Assembly: GCA_027365715.1 (NCBI GenBank)
Contig: DAHXLZ010000074.1
Coordinates: 1 to 10,467, forward strand
DNA: 10,467 bases
Direction of reading: 5' to 3'
Origin: Methanomassiliicoccales archaeon
Lineage (GTDB): Archaea; Thermoplasmatota; Thermoplasmata; Sysuiplasmatales; Sysuiplasmataceae
Shown: one piece after another, positions 1 to 6,067 of the stretch
How the letters are laid out: each line of letters begins with the position of its first letter
Position numbering within the stretch: position 1 is the stretch's first letter
Translations under genes and position numbers: made by a program
The notes under the pieces: generated by a model
What the model saw: the letters and a program-made list of their open reading frames with translations, nothing else
Database searches by the model: none
Told to the model about the DNA's origin: nothing

Positions 1-381
1 GCTGTCGTCAGGAAGGCAGCGGACACAGCCTCTGTCCTTGTCATGGAGAAGCTGACGCACATACGCATGTCAAAGAGGAAGGGCAACGGTGACGGCCGCT
101 CAATCAGGCGGCGCATCAACAGATGGCCTTTCTCGATGCTGCAGGAGGCAATCGAGTACAAGGCGGCATGGGCCGGTGTTACTGTAGAGTACGTCAATCC
201 TGCATGGACTTCAAAGAAATGCCCCGCATGCGGGAAAGTGAACCGCAAACTCGGAGCAGAAAAGGTGTGGCAATGCCCCTGTAGTGTCACACACGACCGT
301 GACCTGAATGCTGCGAGGAACATCTGGTCACGATCCAAACCAGTGTGTCTGCCTGTGACTCAGGCAGGAGCGGGAGGCTGA
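1..381 (+). CDS. tnpB: TnpB-family RNA-guided nuclease (IS200/IS605 OrfB), C-terminal part
   Basis: The reading frame is open through base 1, so the gene starts outside the window and only about 126 C-terminal residues remain; the ATG at 43 is internal. TnpB is a RuvC-like, omega-RNA-guided DNA endonuclease carried by IS200/IS605 and IS1341-type elements. Visible here are the RuvC-II strand with its acidic residue (VLVMEKL, bases 34-54), a zinc-ribbon start KKCPACG, and the RuvC-III motif HDRDLNAARNI, which carries the last catalytic Asp. The second half of the zinc ribbon reads CPC (C-x-C) where the family normally has C-x-x-C-G, as if one codon were lost. No tnpA is visible. Two hairpins follow at and after the 3' end. 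Family identity is secure from the motifs; activity is doubtful because of the altered zinc ribbon. Confidence 0.93.
   Translation, partial: AVVRKAADTASVLVMEKLTHIRMSKRKGNGDGRSIRRRINRWPFSMLQEAIEYKAAWAGVTVEYVNPAWTSKKCPACGKVNRKLGAEKVWQCPCSVTHDRDLNAARNIWSRSKPVCLPVTQAGAGG
349..367 (+). repeat. Perfect 7-bp stem hairpin overlapping the tnpB 3' end
   Basis: CTGCCTG (349-355) and CAGGCAG (361-367) form a perfect stem around the 5-base loop TGACT. It lies inside the last codons of tnpB, where omega RNAs of TnpB systems are known to begin overlapping the gene. It could be part of that RNA or simply an intragenic hairpin; the RNA role is inference. Confidence 0.4.
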
Positions 382-427
382 TGAGGCGATGAAGCAGTTC
401 AAAGACGCTGAGCAGAAACCTTCAAGC

Positions 428-448
428 CGGATTTTCAATGAAAATCTG
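428..448 (+). repeat. Hairpin downstream of tnpB, candidate IS right-end hairpin
   Basis: GATTTTC (430-436) and GAAAATC (440-446) form a perfect 7-bp stem with a 3-base loop. It extends by one G-T and one C-G pair to 428-448. It lies 49-67 bases after the tnpB stop, a normal place for the subterminal right-end hairpin of IS200/IS605 elements. A transcription-terminator role is also possible but there is no following T-tract. Confidence 0.4.
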
Positions 449-462
449 ACAGAGTCACAAGG

Positions 463-497
463 TTTATTGGCAACATAGTCAATAGTCATCACAGGTG
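463..497 (+). promoter_or_regulatory. Weak TATA-like box, tandem ATAGTCA repeat and ribosome binding site before the bactofilin/DUF835 gene
   Basis: A TTTATT tract at 463-468 lies about 35-40 bases before the ATG at 503, and AGGTG at 493-497 is a Shine-Dalgarno match 5 bases before that ATG. Between them the heptamer ATAGTCA occurs twice in perfect tandem (475-481 and 482-488). The ribosome site supports the chosen start. The TATA assignment is weak, and the tandem heptamer is only a possible regulator site. Confidence 0.4.
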
Positions 498-502
498 CTG
501 GC

Positions 503-1939
503 ATGTTATTTATCAAACCGATATCCGGACGGAAACGTGTTACCATTGTTCCGTTCAGCCTGCTGGCGCTGACCGAATCCAGACCCAGTTCTGCGGAAGG
601 ACAGAAGAATGAAGACATTTCGGAAAGGGTATTTACAGACAGAGAGGGAAATGTCAGCGTCTTTGCTTCGTCGACAATCAAGACCAGTATAGAGTCGAAA
701 TGCGATGTCTGGATTGGCAGGGATGCCATGATCGATGGTAACGTAAGTGCCGGTGGCGACCTGATAATGGAGACAAATTCAAAGATCGGCGGATCTGTCA
801 GAGTCGGTGGTTCGGCTCAATTCAAGGATGGCTCCGCAGTTCTCGGAGATGTGAATATACAGGGATCTGTCTACAGAGGTAACAACCCGCCCGAGCACAT
901 ATTCAAACACAAAAAGACAGGCATCAGGCAAAGGGATTCTGGAAGCCCCGGTGAACTGCCCGACATCGCAGATGAGGTTGCATCGCTGATCAGCAACGGC
1001 AAAATGCAGCCTGGTTCAGTTGTCATCATACAGGAAAAGAAAACAGATCTCTCATACGCACTCATCAGAAGACTCTCCAACGAGGGGGTGCAGTGCATGA
1101 TAATAGGCCGTGAACCGCCGGAGAGAGTGCAGTCTGTGAGATCCATTCGCGTAAACGAGGGTGATGTGATCTGGCTTACTACACTGGTTGGCAGGAGGTG
1201 TGTGAACCCGACTCATCTTGGAGTTGTCCAGAGTTCGCTCACGAAGTTCATCGATTCCAACAGGCGCGGCATTGTGCTGGTAGACGGCCTCGAATATCTC
1301 ATTTCAAACAACGGTTTTGAGGCAGTGCTCAAATTCATCAACAGGATCGAGGACATGATAATAACGACCGGAATAACGGTCGTGGTTTCAGTCGACCCGA
1401 GAACTCTCGACGCACAGCATCTCGCGCTGATCGAGCGTGGTTCCGAGACAGTGTACAGCGACAGCAGCGCAGAAGAGACAGAAACTGTGCTGAGCACTGA
1501 GATAGAAGAAAAACTGAAGGAAGAGGCTGTGAGGAGACAGCAGCTGGAGGACAGACTGGATAATTACATTTCCAGGATTGAGAACGCCATTGTTATGACA
1601 AAGTCTGGAAACGAGGCGGTTCAGGATGGTCAGTCTGCCAGGCTGAAAGAACTTGAAGGTGCTCGAGAAATAATCAGGGATGAGATGATGGCAGCTGAGA
1701 AAAACATGCGGAATCGTGAAGCTGAACTTCTGGAGACAATCGAAGTCAGGTTCAGAGAGCTTACAGAGCCGGAGAGCCGGCGGAGTGCGCTGAATGATCT
1801 TGAGCGGCAGTTGAGGGAGAATTCCGGACTTCTGCTCAAGGCGGTCCTGCTTGCTGAACGTCTTTCCATGGATAAGGTCAGGGCGGAAGAGACTGCGTCG
1901 AAGAGTTTTTCAGAGCAGGCAGACAGAAATCAAACATAG
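503..1939 (+). CDS. Bactofilin-like / DUF835 / coiled-coil fusion protein
   Basis: A 478-residue protein with no signal peptide or clear membrane segment, so probably cytosolic. Residues about 57-124 show the short repeating Gly/hydrophobic pattern of a right-handed beta-helix (GNVSAGGDLIM, KIGGSVRVGG, GDVNIQGSV), as in the polymer-forming bactofilin/DUF583 family. Residues about 150-318 are a DUF835 domain: PERVQSV, DVIWLTT, CVNPTH, and a strand ending VLVDGLEYLI that resembles a Walker B strand, without any Walker A loop. Residues about 325-475 are charged and heptad-like, predicting a long coiled coil. The ATG at 503 has AGGTG 5 bases upstream. Its last 10 bp overlap the convergent surface-protein gene. 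Bactofilins assemble filaments, while DUF835 function is unknown; a scaffold or sensor role is inferred. A shorter DUF835 paralogue lies at 3934-4563. Confidence 0.8.
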   Translation: MLFIKPISGRKRVTIVPFSLLALTESRPSSAEGQKNEDISERVFTDREGNVSVFASSTIKTSIESKCDVWIGRDAMIDGNVSAGGDLIMETNSKIGGSVRVGGSAQFKDGSAVLGDVNIQGSVYRGNNPPEHIFKHKKTGIRQRDSGSPGELPDIADEVASLISNGKMQPGSVVIIQEKKTDLSYALIRRLSNEGVQCMIIGREPPERVQSVRSIRVNEGDVIWLTTLVGRRCVNPTHLGVVQSSLTKFIDSNRRGIVLVDGLEYLISNNGFEAVLKFINRIEDMIITTGITVVVSVDPRTLDAQHLALIERGSETVYSDSSAEETETVLSTEIEEKLKEEAVRRQQLEDRLDNYISRIENAIVMTKSGNEAVQDGQSARLKELEGAREIIRDEMMAAEKNMRNREAELLETIEVRFRELTEPESRRSALNDLERQLRENSGLLLKAVLLAERLSMDKVRAEETASKSFSEQADRNQT

Positions 1940-3816
1940 CGGAGACGTTTTTTGCGCCGCAGATATGCCGCGGCCACGATACCGGTTATGAGCGGGAGCG
2001 CTACTGCAGGAAGATAAGCTGTTAACGGGACCTGTTGCAGCACCGTGAAGACAATCTGCCCTGCACTTGTATTGCTGACGGAAATTATGTAAGCACCCGG
2101 AGAACCGGCAGGTATGGTGAATACAGTGGTGAATGATCCGGAACTGTTTGTCCGGACTGTACGGCCCGTATTGCTGCCATCCCAGAGTATGCTGATGGAA
2201 GTTCCTGACGGGAAGCCTGTTCCGGAAAGTGTTACCCTCCCGCCGGTGAAACCGCTTTTGGCACCGGACGAGATGGATGGTGACATAAAAAAGAGAATTG
2301 GCGTCGCGTTGTTACCCCGGTCGTCCTGGGCACCAAACAGCTCCGGACCGCCGGGAACTGCCGGAACTTTCAATCGAATTGAGAAAGAGCCGTTGCTGCC
2401 GCTGACCGCGGTCGTGCTGGCCCCGCCTGAGTACCAGAAGAGCCTGATCTGCGAATCAGGCAGAAAATAATAGCCGTTGACCAGCACAGTGACTCCTGAC
2501 CTGACAACGGCGGGATTTGAAATCAGCAGAGGTCTGATAGTGAAGAAGGTGGAGTTTGACATCAGGCCTGACGAAGACTCCAGGCGGAAATTGTATTTCC
2601 CGGCAGTCCTGGCAGGCACGGTCAGGGAGAGAATCGATGTGCCATTTGCCATGACAGGAGCGGATACATTACCGTAAGCGCTGCCGTCAACCAGCAACTT
2701 CACCATGTCTCCCGGATAGAAACCGGTCCCTGTGACAGAAACCGGCATTCCCGGCGAGCCCTGATCTGCCGACAGGAGTATCGAAGTCTGATTCAGAGAA
2801 AAATTTGAGGACGCCGTCTCGTAGCGTGGAGAAGATGCATACACTTCATGAGAGCCGTTTGATGAGCGTGGCACGACGAATGCAATAAATCCCTTTCCTG
2901 AAGTGTTGAGCTTTCCACTGACATTGAGGTTAGATCCCGGCCATGTAACGTACACTGTTCCATACGAAGGGAAACCGGACAGCACTGTCAGCACGTTCTG
3001 ACCCGCATAACCGAAGGATGGCACAAGCACCATCATGGGAACAATTGTGCCTCCTCCCCGGATGGCCATATAGTTACTGAGGCGTACGGTATAGTTACCC
3101 CCTGGCAAATCAGGGATATTAAGGCTGACGTAGCCTGCACCATTATTATCGGCGTTAATTGGCGATTGCCTGACTGAAGTATTATCAATTACAGGATATC
3201 CGGCATAGAAATTCGCCGGAAATCCTGAAACCATTATCGTTACAGGACCGCCCGTGTGCTGTCTTGCAGGATACAGAGAAATTTCCGGGTTAAGCGACGG
3301 TTCGGAGGAGATGCCTGCCGGAGTCAGCTGAAAAGCAGCACTTCCTGAAAGGATTGACAGGGTGAATGGTCCCGCGCTCAGGTTACCCAGAAGTGTTATT
3401 GAAAGGCCGGCAAGGATGCCATAAGCATCTGATGACACGACTCCGTTCTCCGCAGCCACTGTCCTTCCTGAGCTGTCGATAAGTTCTGTGGAATTATTCT
3501 GGACAGTATAATTTGGAGGCAATCCGCCGATTGGGCCAAATGCAACCCTGGTTCCATATGCGCCGCGGGTTGAAACAATAACTGTGGAATTGAGCCGTAT
3601 GGTGGTGCCGCTCGTGACTGACCGGGATGTCGAGTCGCTGCCCCGACTGTTCCCTGCCTGTTGACAATATGGCTGGATTCGATGGCATGATGAACCATTC
3701 TGCTGCACTGTTGAAATAGATTGCCGGAGAGGCGCTGGTGCAGTCACCGCCGAAAATGGCATCTGAATCAGCATCAGTGCCGCCAGTGACACGGCAATCC
3801 ATATTTTCCACGACAT
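1930..3816 (-). CDS. Secreted, membrane-anchored surface protein with five Ig/IPT-like repeats
   Basis: About 628 residues from the preferred ATG (3816). An in-frame GTG at 3828 would add four residues, but GGAG abuts that GTG and is well placed, about 11 bases away, only for the ATG. The N-terminus is a Sec-type signal peptide (hydrophobic SLAALMLIQMPFSAVTA). From about residue 180 to 595 (GTG numbering) five units of roughly 80 residues each carry a G-x-V-x-V-x-G-x-G-F motif, for example VSVTGTGFYPGD and VTLSGTGFPSG, as in IPT/TIG or similar Ig-like folds. Many N-x-S/T sequons suggest N-glycosylation. A final helix (about 601-624) followed by RRKKRLR anchors it in the membrane with the bulk outside. 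The 3' end overlaps the convergent bactofilin/DUF835 gene by 10 bp. No enzyme motif seen; adhesion or envelope structure is inferred. Confidence 0.82.
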   Translation of the reverse strand: MSWKIWIAVSLAALMLIQMPFSAVTAPAPLRQSISTVQQNGSSCHRIQPYCQQAGNSRGSDSTSRSVTSGTTIRLNSTVIVSTRGAYGTRVAFGPIGGLPPNYTVQNNSTELIDSSGRTVAAENGVVSSDAYGILAGLSITLLGNLSAGPFTLSILSGSAAFQLTPAGISSEPSLNPEISLYPARQHTGGPVTIMVSGFPANFYAGYPVIDNTSVRQSPINADNNGAGYVSLNIPDLPGGNYTVRLSNYMAIRGGGTIVPMMVLVPSFGYAGQNVLTVLSGFPSYGTVYVTWPGSNLNVSGKLNTSGKGFIAFVVPRSSNGSHEVYASSPRYETASSNFSLNQTSILLSADQGSPGMPVSVTGTGFYPGDMVKLLVDGSAYGNVSAPVMANGTSILSLTVPARTAGKYNFRLESSSGLMSNSTFFTIRPLLISNPAVVRSGVTVLVNGYYFLPDSQIRLFWYSGGASTTAVSGSNGSFSIRLKVPAVPGGPELFGAQDDRGNNATPILFFMSPSISSGAKSGFTGGRVTLSGTGFPSGTSISILWDGSNTGRTVRTNSSGSFTTVFTIPAGSPGAYIISVSNTSAGQIVFTVLQQVPLTAYLPAVALPLITGIVAAAYLRRKKRLRYV

Positions 3817-3895
3817 AAAGCATGACACTCCGGTGACGAAACGAAATCCGAAGCCTAATTCACGGAAGCCCGGAACATTACTCTCTTTCAGCGCA

Positions 3896-3911
3896 GGAAT
3901 ATGCTGATTCC
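3896..3911. repeat. Short inverted repeat in the divergent promoter region
   Basis: GGAAT (3896-3900) and ATTCC (3907-3911) form a 5-bp inverted repeat around ATGCTG. It lies between the divergent surface-protein and DUF835 genes and includes an AATAT tract about 30 bases before the ATG at 3934. It may be an operator or TATA context for the + gene, but it is short enough to arise by chance. Confidence 0.2.
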
Positions 3912-3933
3912 CGGCTGAATATCAACGGTGATA

Positions 3934-4563
3934 ATGTGTGCTTTAAATATTAAAGGAGTTGCCAGTAGTCGCGATTCGATACACTTGCCAAATACGAAGG
4001 GAATCCTGCTGGAAATTGATTCACACCGTTTTGTTTCGGGGGAGGTCTACCTGATAGAGGAATCAAAGCCGTCGCTCTTTTTTGAAATTTATGCAGAAAC
4101 TTCTGTGCAGGGTGTCAAAACACTGCTGATTACGAGACAGTATCCGGAAAGGGTGCAGGCCCTTTACAGCACTGACGGTTCCAACGTAGTCTGGCTTACA
4201 CACGTTATCGGAAGAGATTGTGTTGAACCAACACAGACAAACCTTATACTCAAGAAAATTGTCTCATTTAACAAGGACAATTCGCCGTGCATAGTTATGC
4301 TTGACGGGGTTGAATATCTCATTAACCAGAACAGTTTCGATCTGGTGATGGGTTTCCTCAACCACATCAGGGACCTCCTGATCATCAGGGATTCAATTCT
4401 GCTGGTTTCGCTTGACTCCCATACACTGGAAAAGAGGGAGCTCGCGCTGATTGAAAGGAGCATGAATGTAATTTCAGGCACATCTGAAAGTATGCCGGCC
4501 ACGGTGCTGGCACTCGAATCCGGCAGCATAAAGATAATGAAGACTTCGAATACAAAATTATGA
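3934..4563 (+). CDS. DUF835 domain protein, stand-alone paralogue
   Basis: About 209 residues, nearly all DUF835. It shares with the DUF835 part of the 503-1939 product the motifs PERVQ, VVWLTHVIGRDCVEPT, VMLDGVEYLI and VSLDSHTLEKRELALIER, so the two are diverged paralogues. No signal peptide or membrane helix is seen, so it is probably cytosolic. There is no beta-helix and no coiled coil. A Walker B-like strand (IVMLDGVEYL) occurs without a P-loop. The start is uncertain: GTG 3928, ATG 3934 (GGTGAT ends 1 base before it), or TTG 3985, which still retains all homology and would place the strong TATA-like CTTTAAATATTAAAG (3941-3955) upstream. The gene is divergent from one surface-protein gene and ends 14 bp from another convergent one. 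Function is unknown; partnership with the neighbours is inference. Confidence 0.82.
   Translation: MCALNIKGVASSRDSIHLPNTKGILLEIDSHRFVSGEVYLIEESKPSLFFEIYAETSVQGVKTLLITRQYPERVQALYSTDGSNVVWLTHVIGRDCVEPTQTNLILKKIVSFNKDNSPCIVMLDGVEYLINQNSFDLVMGFLNHIRDLLIIRDSILLVSLDSHTLEKRELALIERSMNVISGTSESMPATVLALESGSIKIMKTSNTKL
3941..3955 (+). promoter_or_regulatory. TATA-like perfect palindrome CTTTAAATATTAAAG
   Basis: CTTTAA and TTAAAG flank ATA, giving a perfect 6-bp inverted repeat that also reads as a strong archaeal TATA box (TTTAAATA). It falls just after the candidate ATG of the DUF835 gene. Either it is coding sequence that happens to look like a promoter, or transcription starts near 3970 and translation starts further downstream. 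An AAAGGAG tract directly follows. Confidence 0.35.
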
Positions 4564-4577
4564 TGCGTGAAACACTT

Positions 4578-5912
4578 TCAGGAATTTCCCTTCGATTTTC
4601 TTCTGTAAAGAGCCACTGAAGCTATCGACATCACCACCAGCGCCGCGGCAAGAGGAAGTATTGCAGTGGCAGCTGCGGAAACCGGGGAGAAAATGCCGCC
4701 GGACGGGGAACCGGATGCAAGCCGGACACTTGAGACCGGATTGGGAGAACTGACGGCGACAAGCGTGTAGCCGCCGACGTGCGTTATGTTATAGGAAGTG
4801 GAATTGCCGGGATTGTCAAGCAGCAGCGATGTCAATTCTGCCTGATGCGCAGACAGCTGGCCGTTGACATAAACAGACGCTTCATTCCCCGTCAGGTTGT
4901 AAAGTCCTCCTCCAAAGAGGAATACCATTGTCGCCGGACCGGCAGCACCATTATTGCCGACTGACAGGTAGATATTGTTCTTTGCGATACTGACGGATGT
5001 TACTGAAACTGAAGGAGTGGCGTAAGAGGACTCATACGAAAATTTGCCGCCGGACAGAGTTGCGGAGCCAAAGTAAGATACCACACCCTTTGACATTCCC
5101 TGAGCGAGGTAACTCAGTGCGGAGTTAAAGGCGCTTACCGAGTTGGGGACCTGAACTGCCGAGAGGAATGAATGAGCATGAACTGTAGTCTGCACCTGAT
5201 TAGAGACGGAAATCTGTCCGGTTGATGTGTTACTGAGGTTGAGCTGCGAGCCGCCTGACATGATGTATCCGGTCATGTTTGCATTTGAATACGATATCGC
5301 GTTGAATCCCTTCTGGGCGGCTGAGACTACAGGGAACTGTTTACCCGACAGTGTAAGGCTGGTGGACAGTGTAATTGAGACGTAAACATTCACATTGTTC
5401 GAGTAAAGCTGTATTATTCCCTGGGGGTCGTCGTGGATTATGAGCAGAAGGGACGGAGAATAGATGTAGAATATGGATCCCCTGACACCGCTCGTGAAAA
5501 TTTGAGTCCCGCCCGTAGGAGAGAGAAACGACATATAACTGAACAGCGGGGCCGGGAAAGCCGAAATTGAAGTCTGATTCAGCTCGAAATTGACTATTTC
5601 CGGTCCGTAAACACTTACGCCGTTCAGGAGTGATTCAGAATAAGATGCAAGAACAAAATTCACATATTTTCCATAAACAAAAGAGTTATTTACAACAAAG
5701 GGCGAAAACAGCGATGTCGAAGACTTAACTGAACCATAATAAGACTGGTTTATGGCAGACTGGAATACTGAATTCATGTTTGTAGCCACAGATGGCGATG
5801 TGGTCTGAGCCGGAGAGCTGGAAAGCAGCTGCCCCTGAACCGGAATGATGCTTGCAGCGAGCATGAACGAAATCATTACTGCCACATACAATGTTCTTTT
5901 CCTTAAGTTCAT
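4578..5912 (-). CDS. Secreted, membrane-anchored surface protein of unknown family
   Basis: About 444 residues from ATG 5912. An in-frame GTG at 5921 would add three residues, but its GTGAT makes a good ribosome site for the ATG. The N-terminus MNLRKRT followed by a hydrophobic stretch ending IPVQGQ is a clear Sec signal peptide. The exported part is rich in Ser, Asn, Gly and aromatic residues, with many N-x-S/T sequons. A hydrophobic helix near the C-terminus (about residues 413-439, GTG numbering) is followed by YRRKSKGNS, giving an outside-facing, single-anchor topology like that of the two other surface proteins here. I recognise no domain, and it lacks the G-x-G-F repeats of the 1930-3816 protein. 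A TATA box lies at 5956-5964. It converges on the DUF835 gene with a 14-bp gap, so both transcripts must end within or near each other's coding region. Confidence 0.8.
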   Translation of the reverse strand: MNLRKRTLYVAVMISFMLAASIIPVQGQLLSSSPAQTTSPSVATNMNSVFQSAINQSYYGSVKSSTSLFSPFVVNNSFVYGKYVNFVLASYSESLLNGVSVYGPEIVNFELNQTSISAFPAPLFSYMSFLSPTGGTQIFTSGVRGSIFYIYSPSLLLIIHDDPQGIIQLYSNNVNVYVSITLSTSLTLSGKQFPVVSAAQKGFNAISYSNANMTGYIMSGGSQLNLSNTSTGQISVSNQVQTTVHAHSFLSAVQVPNSVSAFNSALSYLAQGMSKGVVSYFGSATLSGGKFSYESSYATPSVSVTSVSIAKNNIYLSVGNNGAAGPATMVFLFGGGLYNLTGNEASVYVNGQLSAHQAELTSLLLDNPGNSTSYNITHVGGYTLVAVSSPNPVSSVRLASGSPSGGIFSPVSAAATAILPLAAALVVMSIASVALYRRKSKGNS

Positions 5913-5948
5913 TACAATCACGGTGTAATTCCGGCTTTTTCAGTTGGT

Positions 5949-5972
5949 TGTAACACTATATAACTGTTTACA
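5949..5972 (-). promoter_or_regulatory. Promoter of the 447-residue surface protein gene, with flanking inverted repeat
   Basis: On the minus strand GTTATATAG (5964-5956) is a good archaeal TATA box. It predicts a transcription start near 5932 and a leader of about 20 bases before ATG 5912. The box lies inside an inverted repeat with arms TGTAA (5949-5953) and TTACA (5968-5972); allowing one extra T, the arms extend to TGTAACA/TGTTTACA. A repeat enclosing a TATA box is the usual arrangement of an archaeal repressor site. The TATA call is good; the operator is inferred. Confidence 0.55.
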
Positions 5973-6021
5973 GAATAATTTTACCGTTGAAACTCTAATG
6001 CCATGGCGCACGCATTGCCCC

Positions 6022-6064
6022 GGGCTTAAAAATCAATAATAAGCCCACACTGTATGATGGTGAT
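6022..6064 (+). promoter_or_regulatory. Promoter, operator-like inverted repeat and ribosome site for the membrane-protein/regulator pair
   Basis: CTTAAAAAT (6025-6033) is a TATA box about 35-43 bases before ATG 6068. It is enclosed by a perfect 7-bp inverted repeat, GGGCTTA (6022-6028) and TAAGCCC (6040-6046), centred on the TATA region. GGTGAT (6059-6064) is a strong Shine-Dalgarno site 3 bases before the ATG and fixes the start. A protein bound to the repeat would block TBP/TFB, so repression, perhaps by one of the regulators encoded downstream, is a reasonable inference. Confidence 0.6.
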
Positions 6065-6067
6065 CAC

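Larger units (their letters stand above)
1..448 (+). mobile_element. 3' portion of an IS200/IS605-type (or tnpB-only IS1341-type) element
   Basis: The TnpB tail together with the two hairpins just after and overlapping its stop codon fits the right end of an IS200/IS605-group element. These elements have subterminal hairpins instead of terminal inverted repeats, and an omega RNA that overlaps the tnpB 3' end. The exact end is not determinable here. The last hairpin closes at 448, and TTCAA-like tracts at 421-425 and 434-438 are possible cleavage-site sequences. The left end lies outside the window. Confidence 0.45.

Noticed and set aside
43..381. Complete small zinc-ribbon protein starting at ATG 43
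   Set aside because: The frame is open upstream to base 1 and encodes the TnpB RuvC-II strand across that ATG, so the gene is partial rather than a short protein.
328..729. 133-codon minus-strand open frame across the tnpB tail and the start of the 503 gene
   Set aside because: It overlaps two well-supported + strand genes and the intergenic region, and shows no domain; an antisense shadow.
2114..2677. Two + strand open frames (2114-2470 and 2477-2677) inside the Ig/IPT-repeat surface gene
   Set aside because: They lie opposite a long minus-strand gene with signal peptide, repeats and anchor. Their translations are Pro/Val-rich, mirroring the Gly/Asn-rich sense strand.
3396..3823. Two alternative-frame minus-strand open frames near the 5' end of the 1930-3816 gene
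   Set aside because: They run in other frames of the same strand. The 632-codon frame holds the signal peptide and continues to the anchor, and no sign of a frameshift was found.
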